Origin: Antedon mediterranea
Taxonomy: Eukaryota > Echinodermata > Crinoidea > Comatulida > Antedonidae
DNA length: 64,000 bases
Direction of reading: 5' to 3'
Assembly (NCBI RefSeq): GCF_964355755.1
Contig: NC_092678.1
Span: 8,900,922 to 8,964,921, forward strand
Notes under the pieces: model-generated
What the model saw: only the letters and a program-made list of their open reading frames with translations
The model's database searches: none
What the model was told of the DNA's origin: nothing
Program-made: the position numbers and the translations under genes
Shown: positions 11,830 to 22,002 of the stretch, in pieces
Layout of the letters: every line of letters starts with the position of its first letter
Position numbering within the stretch: the stretch's first letter is position 1

Positions 11830-13130
11830 ACTTAAATCAACTTCTTGTTTCATGTTTATTTATGTATACAAACTTCAGATGGTTACTCAACAATTATAGT
11901 ACGTATTCAACATTATTATAACATTTGGACACATTTCTTTCTGTGATTTACATACGTACTTTACTTTAGTTGTACAAACGCCTGGGATTTATAAATAGTA
12001 TTGTCTGCCCTCCCTGAAAGCCCAGGTCGTCAACAGTAATGTGACAACACATTATTAATAATTTTATAGATTGTATGTGTGAAAAAAAATGTGGGGTTCG
12101 ATAACCATGCAATTATGAATTTCCCATCGGAGTTAATTCCCAGAGTGACAATAACTTTTGACAAATTTAAATTTATCAGGTGGCTTTAAATTAATTATAC
12201 ATTTTGCACTTTCCAGTTATTTACACCAATGTTTAGCCTACAAGTTAAAATATACGCCCTACCCTCACAAACAATAACACGGTAGTTTTAAGAAACGTAG
12301 CGTTTTGTTAGCACGAAAATAATGTCTCAAACAGCTTTCCTGAAAATCAGCAAACTCACTCATGAAGACAGTGACATTTATTTACTTTAATACTAAAAAC
12401 TAGGTATCAACTAACATTTGGGTAAGTATGATATCAAGGTAATATCCAGGGTATAACATTAGGCTACATTGGGTCGAACTGTGAGCGATGCCTGGCCTTC
12501 TAAAAAAACGATTACGTCAAACCTCGCCTATATAAGAATGAGGTAGGGGGGTATTTGTAAACGATACGGGAATAAAACCAAAAGCTGAACAACCTATATA
12601 ACCCTGAACAGAATTCGTTGGTGGAGGCTTGGTTAAACCTATTTTACTGTTGACGTTGAGTTCCGTTTAGATTTCAAATCATAAAGCCTGTTTTACTGTC
12701 GAAGTCGTTGAGTTGCGGCGAGTTACGCTGCATTGCGTTGAGGGTTGTAGTTGAGCTGTACGTTTTTTTTCTCAAAAATTATGAATTTGAGTTGATTGTT
12801 CCCCCTTCTCTAAACAAAAAAAACAAAATCTTTCTTGAAATATACGCTTGTAATAGTGTTTGACTCAAATATACGCTACTGCTGAGTGCTATTGAACAGA
12901 GTTATAGGCCTACAGCGTTTTAATTAATATTAATACACCATAATTTAATGATTTATCAAACGACAAATGTTGACTGAGTCATTGTGTTGTTACGTAGAAT
13001 GAGTGGAACCGCGTATTCCTAAAATGGATAGACAATAAAAAGAATTGTGATTGCAGCAATTGTGCACACACCAGCAGTATAACCAACCCACCAACACACC
13101 ATATCGTACAATTATTAGCTACAGACTAGG
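11830..13130. other. Intergenic region between genes A and B
   Basis: No coding content recognised. A TATATAA word at about 12529-12536 (ctatataagaatgag) and another near 12595 are possible TATA elements, about 600 and 530 bases before the start of gene B. This is weak in such AT-rich DNA; if used, a long 5' untranslated region would result. Confidence 0.3.
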
Positions 13131-16100
13131 ATGATGGCAGTCATAAGGATGAACATTTTATTTTATGTTTTGACGTTTTTGATGTTGTCCGATGCTCATA
13201 ATTATAAAGGTATGATCTCTCTTTAAAAATCCTGTTTATGTCTTCAAAACATTAATACTGTATGTTATACTTCTGTTCATGTTTCTTGAATTAATTTGTC
13301 TCTAAACTGAAATGTAAAAAAACGAGGCCTGCATAACGAATATATTAATGTATTTAATACACCAATATCTTGTATTGGTGAAACTGTTTTCTTCCGTTAG
13401 AAATGTATGTATTATTTTGAACTGTATCAAATATATAATATTATATACAAATTTGTGGCTTTATTTTGTATTGTTTTCACGGCATGATTTACCAAACTTA
13501 AATTAGTTCTCTAGAAAATTGAAATTATTCTATCTGGCCTTCCAAAAAAAGTATTATTTAATTATTATTATTATTTTAAATTATAATGGTATATTTAGGT
13601 ATTTAACATTTCATACACTAATTTTAATTTCTCTTAGTAACCGATCCTAGATATTCAACTATCGCTACCTCATTCTCGAGGTACGGTAGTTTTTAACATG
13701 CACGATTGTACTTCATGCTTATATTTAATCAATACAAAGAAATGACAATTAACAATTATTTTAACATAAACTGGTTATAACATATGCAATAACATGATGT
13801 ACATGATTAATGTATTGACAGGTTGTAGGAAGAACTGTCACAGCAGAAGTTCTCCAAAATGTGGAAGTAACGGTGTGACGTATCTAAACAGATGCTATTA
13901 CATGAATGCAAGATGTGATGACCCTTCGATTTATATTGTTAGTAAAGGAGAATGCCAACAGTCAAGTAAGAGCAACTTGTATTTATTTAAATGTTATTTT
14001 GATTGATATATAATATTACCCGTGATTAATTATTCACGTTGCGCAATATAATATTTTAGTAATCCGTTTGATAGGCCCATATAGAATTATTTTAAGCTCC
14101 ATGAGTATTACATTCTATAAACTGTAAATATGGTATTCTATATACTGACATTGTTTGCTAGCCGACAGGCAATAATAATATCATGAATGATTCCTGATTT
14201 CTGCATTAACCTGATCGGAGGAAAAAATAATACAGCCGTCTTCTCTTGGCCAAGAAAAACAAATAGACAAATTATTAATACAACAAAATAATACAAATAT
14301 TTTGGGGAAAAAAAACAATTACAATATCGAAAGAAGTTACAAATTTGCTGAATTTTTAGAGTGAAATATTCGAATAGTTTAAATGGTCTATATCTATAAT
14401 AATGGTGACGGGAATGGAGATCCGTAAATTAAAGTATACAGTACAAATCAATAATATTGTTAAATTGAGTAGTTTGATAAGATTTGTACTTAATTTTGGC
14501 CAACTTAAAGTTCACATTTTTAAAATTATGTTACATGTGGTGGTGTAGACCTCTCACAACCCTACCCTTGAAATCGGCTTGGCCCATTGAAAATTTAAGA
14601 TTCAAATATCTTTTTAATTTGACACAACAGCAATTATAGAAAATAATAATAATTTGATTGTCAGAAGCAAACTAAAACACTGTATGACGACTATTTTATT
14701 TTTTAACATAAATACAAATAAATTAAAAATATAATTTTTAATAATTTAAAAGAAAAATAAGAGAGAAAAGAAAAAGAGAATTTAGGTATAAACAATTCTC
14801 GAAACTTACAAAAAGAACAAGGTCCCTTAAATCTGAGGGAAGACCATCCCAACGTTTACAGCATCTATGAAAGAGTGAGGATTGGAAACAGTCCGAGCAA
14901 AGGGTTGCCTGAAAAGAAGATCAAATGTGTGACGTAATATAGGAAAAAAGAAGGAAGAAACATCATAATCAATAAAACTTAATGTTTATGTTATTCAATT
15001 GATTCCAAATTGGAACTTTGATACCATTTTTACTTTTCTATCTATATCGGGTCTATATTCTAAAAATATTCTTTTCTCGGCCCCAACCAACACCCTCTCA
15101 GTCACTACCATTTCCACTGAAAACCAGCATCCACCAGGTCCAGGTGTATTCCACATTAGTCTCTCAAACTTTTATACAATTAACGTAATTAATTGGACCA
15201 TCAAATGTATGGTTACCAAATTCGACACCTTCCATTAAACTAGTTACATACCTGGAGTACCGTAGTATTCCACGTGCAACACATTTCAGTTTGACATATC
15301 CCAGAAAACAATATCTTTTCCTAAATCTATACTTTAGCCAAATGTATATATGCAAAAGAAGTTAACATGTTTAGCATTACAAAATAAGATTGGTGGAAAT
15401 AATTACAAGAAAAATTTATTACAAAAAAACGCCGCTCACTAAGGTCGTCGACACGCCGTTTAGAGGAAAGAATGTTTTGACAATTATTCAATGATAAATT
15501 GATGGTATTTTTTATATCCGGCTTCCTTCGACAGCTAGCCTACAACAGACAGACTATACTATAGCTGTCAGTGTCAGTCTGGTGCACACATTTTACACTA
15601 TACATATAGACTTTCTGTTACCTGACGTGCTTTGGGTCGTAGTATAGACCTATAAATTAGTCGAGTTTACACATTTTTCAGTTCTGTCAACTGTAGTACT
15701 AAAGCTTCGCGTGTGATAACTAACTTCTTCCTAATACTCTGGGAATATAACTGCCTAAAGGCCCGGCACGAAAACTTGTTTGGGTAAAGAAAAATAAGAG
15801 CCTTGAAAATGACAAAGATTATCCGTATGAATTCGGATAACAAATTATTATAAAAATATTTCGAGTATTTTATATTTTTGTCATGGTAAAACACTAGGTA
15901 TCTTGATGACTGTCACTCAAGCCCAGTAATGTATGATTGTTGGTGATTTTATTGCCAACTTTCCTTGTATCGCCAACCGTAAAACTATTTCCTATAATGA
16001 TATTGTAAATATCAACCAATTATATGGCAACATTTCATTATTGGTGTGTTAGAATCTAGTACACTATGATCTGAAGGGAAGCGTGTTAACCAAAAAGCTA

Positions 16101-17377
16101 CAGACCCCGTGTATCGGATTGGTAATGTACGTTTTATTAATTTTCACTAGAAATTGAAGAAGAGCATTCGAGAGTCAGACTGTGTTTAAATGTTGGGGGA
16201 AGTGATAGTGGCAGTGATAGTGGGGAAGCAATGTTTGTTGACTGCACACGTAAGTATCAATTAAATATTCGATTTTATTAGATTGATTATTTATGCACAC
16301 TGGTATGACTGTATGAGATAATAATGATGTTTGGTTTCACAGTCAGTCTTTCCGAACAACATATAATGTGAGGGTAATGCTAATTGTTAATTTGACTCGG
16401 AAAGCAGGAAAAAGACATGACCAATACTATTTGTCCAGCGATTCTAGATTATCATAATTCGCTACATTTCGTGATGGTTATATGAAGCCATGAAGAATTC
16501 AATTCTATAGTACTGAATTAATAAATCTTAATGGTTATGTTATATAAGCATAAATAATTGTAATTCATTTTCAACTCAACTCAAATTTAAATGCTTATTA
16601 TGATGTAAATCAACCATTCAAAATAGGTGCACATCTTTATTTGTTAATTGTTTTCTGATGGCTATGGTGTGTTGTCAATTTGTATTTCTTTCTTCCTCTT
16701 AAGATGTTAGCGGTAATAACCGAGATAGAAAAACAGGTAACTTGGGCAATACAGGGGCTGGTGGTGGTGGTGACGGCACAACCAACAACGGTGGTGACGG
16801 TACTTTCATCAACAACAATAATGGTGGTAATGGTGGAAATGGCAACAATGGTGGTAACCAACCTGACGGTGGTGATGGCGCTAACGGTGGTGATGGTGCT
16901 AACGGTGGTGATGGTGCTACCGGTGGTGATGGTGCTACCGGTGGTGATGGTGCTAATGGTGGTGATGGTGCTACCGGTGGTGGTGGTACTAACGGCGTTA
17001 ATACTGGCGGTGAAAAAGGAAATGGGGAAGAGAATAATATAAATGACGTTACTCCGTCCAACGGTCTAGGTGGTAATGGTCGTGGAGACGTTGTAACTGA
17101 CCCCAACAGTTATCCTAATGGTAACGGTGGCGTTACGGCAGATCCAGCCGGTACATTATCTTATCAGCGTGGTGAAACCACTAACATTAATTCAAAAGCG
17201 TTAACTGAAAGTGTTTGCCCTGATAACTGTTTAGCATTTGGCATCGCTTGGGTTTGTGGTAGTGATGGGATTGATTACAGCAACGAATGTCAATTGAACT
17301 CTATAAAATGCTCAGTTAAGCCTTACCTATACAAGGTTAGAGATGGCAGGTGTCCACCACCTCGTGGAGATATTTAG
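13131..17377 (+). CDS. Gene B: secreted Kazal protein with Gly/Asp/Asn-rich repeats and RGD motifs
   Basis: Exons 13131-13209, 13822-13965, 16151-16249 and 16704-17377 close in frame (331 residues), all phase 1. A possible extra 48-bp exon at 13638-13685 (encoding DPRYSTIATSFSR) also fits the phase but has a weak donor. Exon 1: signal peptide (MNILFYVLTFLMLS). Exon 2: agrin-type Kazal (CGSNGVTYLNRC). Exon 3: 33-codon linker with two Cys around GGSDSGSDSGE. Exon 4: about 150 residues rich in Gly, Asp and Asn, with GGDGAN/GGDGAT units, then GRGD at 17078-17089, a second Kazal (CGSDGIDYSNEC) and a C-terminal PPPRGDI. Paralogue of genes A and C in the same order and phases. RGD and Gly repeats suggest extracellular-matrix or cell-adhesion roles; this is inference. 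The second Kazal has Ala at the predicted P1 site, so inhibition is uncertain. Confidence 0.87.
14740..15120 (-). mobile_element. LINE fragment, C-terminal reverse-transcriptase tail
   Basis: In intron 2 of gene B. The minus strand reads RHTFDLLFRQPFARTV then SNPHSF and, after a frameshift, HRCCKRWDGLPSDLRDL, which matches the usual end of LINE ORF2 proteins (an S-F-x-R...W-N-x-L-P-x-x-L-R pattern). The part from about 14888 to 15115 recurs almost word for word at 17995-18200 (gaaaagaagatcaaatgtgt, ttgattccaaattggaac, ctcggccccaaccaacaccc). Confidence 0.65.
15635..15790 (+). repeat. Dispersed repeat, inverted relative to 27345-27490
   Basis: Shares gacctataaattagtcgag, gtttacacatt, gtactaaagctt and ataactgcctaaaggc with the reverse complement of 27345-27490. 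The two copies are about 11.7 kb apart, one inside gene B's second intron and one intergenic. No coding potential is seen, so it is probably a MITE-like or other non-autonomous element. Confidence 0.65.
16868..16993 (+). repeat. Coding 18-bp minisatellite (Gly-Gly-Asp-Gly-Ala-Asn/Thr)
   Basis: Six to seven tandem 18-bp units of the form ggtggtgatggtgctaac lie inside the last exon of gene B and give GGDGAN or GGDGAT. Every third residue is Gly, so the stretch reads as proline-free Gly-X-Y triplets. The units differ at the last codon (Asn or Thr) and by silent changes. Confidence 0.9.
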
Positions 17378-17705
17378 TATACTATGGTATACTGGATACA
17401 TATACATACTTTCTGCGTTTGTTATTTGATGTGGATTTTTTATTATTAGATTAAGAAAGTGATGGTATGGCTTATATTTTGTTATAAAATGTCGTATTCA
17501 GCAGCATTGTTTTTTTATAGTGCATTATTCTGTTACATAAAAAAAAACCTGTTTTGCAACCCGACCGAAAGTGTTGTTTTTTTTATATTATTATTTATTT
17601 ATCTGGTGCGCGTGTGTACAATTGACGGACTAGTGCTGTTGCGACGTACCACGCCGAGAATGTTAAAGAGTCGCTATTCAATCGAGTTTGAACAATACCA
17701 TGAAA
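17378..17705. other. 3' flank of gene B
   Basis: AT-rich sequence after the stop codon. No canonical AATAAA is seen close to the stop; the transcript end is unclear. Nothing else is recognised. Confidence 0.4.
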
Positions 17706-17779
17706 GCCCCCAAGTTGTCTAATGGTTAGGACAGCTGCATATCAAGCAGAAGATCCGGGTTCGAGTCTCGGCTGGGGCG
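17706..17779 (+). tRNA. tRNA-like sequence (probable pseudogene or SINE head)
   Basis: A 74-base stretch has a TGTC/GACA D-stem around taatggttag, a CTGC/GCAG stem around the 7-base loop atatcaa, and a strong T-arm (ccgggttcgagtctcgg, B-box ggttcgagtc), then ggggc pairing with the 5' gcccc, and a TTTTT pol III terminator at 17782-17786. The acceptor stem pairs only about five of seven bases and the anticodon stem only four; the loop would give anticodon AUC, which is not a normal eukaryotic tRNA. A decayed tRNA or tRNA-derived SINE is therefore more likely than a working gene. Confidence 0.5.
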
Positions 17780-17839
17780 ACTTTTTCTCATTCTCACAGA
17801 TTTCCTCATCTTATTAATTAATTAATTAAACTTCAGTAT

Positions 17840-18000
17840 ATCACCGGGCGGTTTAGAATTAATGTTCTTTGCTTTGTATCAGTGGCTGGATCTCATTGGA
17901 GATACAAAAAAAAAGCGAAAAACTAAATGAAAACGATAAAGTCAAATAGCCAGAAAAGTTAGCATAGCTTTCGGTCAACACTAGCCCTTCATCAGTCCGA
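17840..18000 (-). mobile_element. Repeat with hammerhead-like hairpin, copy 1
   Basis: Shares aacgataaagt, agccagaaaa, gctttcgg and ctagcccttcatc with 32729-32990. Read on the minus strand the right end gives CUGAUGA (complement of 17989-17995), a GC-rich hairpin, then GAAA (complement of 17969-17972), the two invariant strands of a hammerhead ribozyme core. An extra A after CUGAUGA and a mismatch in the hairpin make it imperfect. Penelope-like elements are known to carry such motifs, which suggests that origin. Confidence 0.5.
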
Positions 18001-18200
18001 GCAAAGGCTGGACTGAAAAGAAGATCAAATGTGTGACGTAATATAGGAAAAAAGAAGAAAGAAACCTAATGTTTATGTTATTCAATTGATTCCAAGTTGG
18101 AACTTTGATACATTTTTTACTTTTCAGCTTAATATTGGGACTATATTCTCAAAATATTCTTTTCTCGGCCCCAACCAACACCCTCAGTCACTACCATTTC
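17995..18200 (-). mobile_element. LINE-derived dispersed repeat, second copy
   Basis: A near-duplicate of 14888-15115: cagtccgagcaaagg, gaaaagaagatcaaatgtgt, gacgtaatataggaaaaaag, ttcaattgattccaa and ctcggccccaaccaacaccc appear in the same order, with a 14-base deletion. It abuts the hammerhead-like repeat directly. Confidence 0.7.
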
Positions 18201-20560
18201 CGAGTTTTGTCTCTCCATTATATTTGACATCGTGGTCTAAGTATCTCTTATGAGATCCCGCTTCATGAATAAAATACTGAAAGATGAGGGCAAGTAACGT
18301 AGAACTAATGAGTGATAATGATTGGATTTTTCTGATGATGGCCACATTGGGAATTAGACAATTATCATGTAATCACTACTGTAATAATTATTTCTCTCAC
18401 TATTGTAGTATTAAAATTATTGTTGTGAATAAGTATACACCACTTTACAACTAATTGTGAGAAATCTTAGGAGACGATTCTTGCAGGGGAGGAATGTGGG
18501 ATGACGCTATTCGTTACTCATCGTATGCATGAGTAATTTATAGAATTATGACGTAACGTTTTATAGTAAGAGGGCATCGTTATTAATACATTACAGATGT
18601 TGTTGTTAAAATGTATTTTCGTCCATAATATTATTGAATGACATAACAATTCTATATCGAATAAATAGTAGGTTAATCTATGTTTTATTGATATTTCTGT
18701 GAGCCGTTATTCAGACACCATTCTTTCTGAGATTTTCTCTAACCTTTATGTGGCAAAACTCATCTCATTCCTTTATAAGAATTTTCAAATATTTCGCTGT
18801 GCTTACTAAACAACTGATCAAATTACAATCAGGTTGATCTTGCAAATGTTGATATAATTTAAGTTAAATATTTTGCCTTGTTTGTCCAATATAACCTCAC
18901 TCAGTACTACCATCCAATCAAGTAAGCGTGTGTCTCTAGTCAGTATGGTGAAATATAACTATCCATTGTACACAAGCCTAATAAAGATAAATGTATACGT
19001 CCTCTTATACGTATAATAATTCACAGGGCGGGATATTTTGACATGTAGATAGAAAACAATACCACCTAGTGATATATTGGAAATTAATTTTATTGATTTG
19101 TGAAGATAAGAAAAAACTGTGAGCGTGGGAATAAAATCATTACTCTCCAATACAGTAGACCAATATCATTATTTATATCACAATTTCTTCAAGTTAAATG
19201 ATGCACTATATTAATAATAGTCTTAAATTGCCCCTTATACACGTTAATAGAATCAGTTGTTAATTTAATTTCCGTCGTTCGCGTGTTCAAGTGGATAATA
19301 CGACTAACAACCAATCCGTGTGTATCCTGATCGTTTCCGTTAAACTTGAATTTAAGAAGCAGCTTTAAAGAATGTTTAAAACTTCTGTAATCATATTACT
19401 AGAAACCACTTGGACGCTAACACAGTTACATTAAAGCATAGTAAAGGTAAGTGTCACTGTTTTGTTGTCGATATGTTTTAACTTTCATGTTATTATAGAT
19501 GACACCGAGTCAATGTATTTAATGTGTTAAATTAAAGAAGATAGAGATTATAATATCACAACGCTTTCCTGATTAAACATGAAATATGTTTTTAATGTAT
19601 TACAAAACTACGACATGCAGTTTCATAATACTGTAAAAATATGCAATATAAAGATAAAGTCCATCACGGTTTGTTTTGTTTTTCTATGATTATTATAATA
19701 CAATTAACATGTTATTAGGTGCGTGTGTTTTTAAATACTAATGTATCACAATGCTTCAACAGCAGATACGATCCAGACAACTTTTAGAAATATAAAAGTA
19801 GTAGTTGTTTAGATCAGCAAATCGTAATACAAAATGCTGATTAGGCTTGAACTGATATTTCCAAATATGAAACTAAAATTACGGAAAAAGTCTAAACTTT
19901 ACACTCGATTTCCAAATCAATAATAATATTTTTATTTTCTATTTTAATATATGTATAATCTTATAATTGTAAATAAAAATAAATATACAAAGACATTTAT
20001 ATAGTTCTACAAAACAAAATTTCAATTGCAAAGAAAGCGGTTTTTATTATTAAAATCAAATAATAAAAATCAATAATAATATTTGTATGTTATATTTTAA
20101 TATAGGCCTATTATATGATATCTTATAATTGTAAATACAAATAAAAATGAATATAAAATACATTTATATATATAGTCTTACAAAAACAAAATAAGAAACA
20201 AAAACAACAATTTCGGTTGCAAAGAAAGAGGTTTTATTATTAAAATGATATGTAACAAAACTGAAATGGATATAAAGGTGAGGAAAAGTCTCAGTGCAAT
20301 GAGTAAAACATGTAGACTTTAATAACAAACCATCCTGCCCAAAACAGAACAATATGAAAACAAATCGTGGAAAGCGTAATGTCGGAATGACGGAAAGGTT
20401 TCAAGAGAGAGAGAGATGATAAACAAATAGTTACAAAATATTTTAGATATAAAATAACTATATAATACTACTTACTATACTAAAATAATTGATGATTGTT
20501 ACTACATATTTGCATGTTTTATTTTTAAGCAATATATTATAGTTTGTATTCAGAATTATG
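18201..20560. other. Intergenic region before gene C, with possible noncoding first exon
   Basis: No coding exon is recognised. The text agtaaag/gtaagtgtc at 19440-19452 is a strong splice-donor match, and gene C's first coding exon opens right after an acceptor (ttttgttctag at 21992-22002). A noncoding first exon ending at 19446 would therefore place the 53-bp minisatellite inside a 5' intron of gene C. This is inference. AT-rich imperfect duplications occur at 19910-20240. Confidence 0.35.
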
Positions 20561-20563
20561 ATA

Positions 20564-21722
20564 GGTACGTGACATTATATTGACCACATCCCCAATAACA
20601 AGTATGTGGCGCTGTAGGTACGTGACATTATATTGACCACATACCCAATAACAAGTATGTGGCGCTGTAGGTACGTGACATTATATTGACCACATACCCA
20701 ATAACAGGTATGTGGCGCTGTAGGTACGTGACATTATATTGACCACATACCCAATAACAGGTATGTGGCGCTGTAGGTACGTGACATTATATTGACCACA
20801 TACCCAATAACAAGTATGTGGCGCTGTAGGTACGTGACATTATATTGACCACATACCCAATAACAAGTATGTGGCGCTGTAGGTACGTGACATTATATTG
20901 ACCATATACCCAATAACAAGTATGTGGCGCTGTAGGTACGTTACATTATATTGACAACATACCCAATAACAGGTATGTGGCGCTGTAGGTACGTGACATT
21001 ATATTGACCACATACCCAATAACAAGTATGTGGCGCTGTAGGTACGTGACATTATATTGACCACATACCCAATAACAAGTATGTGGCGCTGTAGGTACGT
21101 GACATTATATTGACCACATACCCAATAACAAGTATGTGGCGCTGTAGGTATGTGACATTATATTGACCACATACCCAATAACAAGTATGTGGCGCTGTAG
21201 GTACGTGACATTATATTGACCACATACCCAATAACAAGTATGTGGCGCTGTAGGTACGTGACATTATATTGACCACATACCCAATAACAAGTATGTGGCG
21301 CTGTAGGTACGTGACATTATATTGACCACATACCCAATAACAAGTATGTGGCGCTGTAGGTATGTGACATTATATTGACCACATACCCAATAACAAGTAT
21401 GTGGCGCTGTAGGTACGTGACATTATATTGACCACATACCCAATAACAAGTATGTGGCGCTGTAGGTACGTGACATTATATTGACCACATACCCAATAAC
21501 AAGTATGTGGCGCTGTAGGTACGTGACATTATATTGACCACATACCCAATAACAAGTATGTGGCGCTGTAGGTACGTGACATTATATTGACCACATACCC
21601 AATAACAAGTATGTGGCGCTGTAGGTACGTGATATTATATTGACCACATACCCAATAACAAGTGGCGCTGTAGGAACGTGACATTATATTGACCACATAC
21701 ACAATAACAAGTATGTGGCGCA
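20564..21722. repeat. 53-bp hairpin-forming minisatellite, about 22 copies
   Basis: A 53-bp unit (gctgtaggtacgtgacatta... ) repeats about 22 times with few changes. Each unit contains CCACATAC, the ten bases ccaataacaa, then GTATGTGG, a perfect 8-bp inverted repeat able to form a hairpin. Most substitutions are outside the arms; the last units carry a 4-base deletion and several changes. The array lies about 280 bases before gene C's start codon. Confidence 0.95.
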
Positions 21723-22002
21723 GCTGTATCACAGAACTATCAAAAGAAAAATTAACAAGAATCACAGATCACAGTATCTCGGAATCAGGTGGTTCAAATA
21801 CACCAAATGAATACTATTTAAAATTCCTTGCATATTTTAAATATTACTATTTAAGTTAACAACGCGTTGTACGTATGAATATGTATATATTATGAATATT
21901 ATATTTATTTATCATTTATTATTTATCATTGTCTGCAATTATTACCATTTCCTTGTCGTTTTGTCATTTTATTAAATAAACACATGTCTATTTTTGTTCT
22001 AG

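Noticed and set aside
16868-16993. RTX-type calcium-binding nonapeptides in gene B
   Set aside because: Spacing is six residues and lacks the GGxGxDxUx pattern; described as Gly-X-Y-like instead.
16680-17106. Overlapping open frames on both strands across the Gly-rich exon of gene B (Val/Met-rich on plus, Pro-rich on minus)
   Set aside because: They are by-products of the 18-bp GC-rich repeat. Only the Gly-rich frame joins in phase to the upstream linker exon and ends in a Kazal domain.
17840-18000. Calling a canonical, active hammerhead ribozyme
   Set aside because: An extra A follows CUGAUGA and the central stem has a mismatch; stem I is not convincing by eye. Kept only as a hammerhead-like motif.
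20564-21722. CRISPR-like array (regular repeats with palindromes)
   Set aside because: There are no unique spacers: the entire 53-bp unit is repeated, and the genome is eukaryotic.
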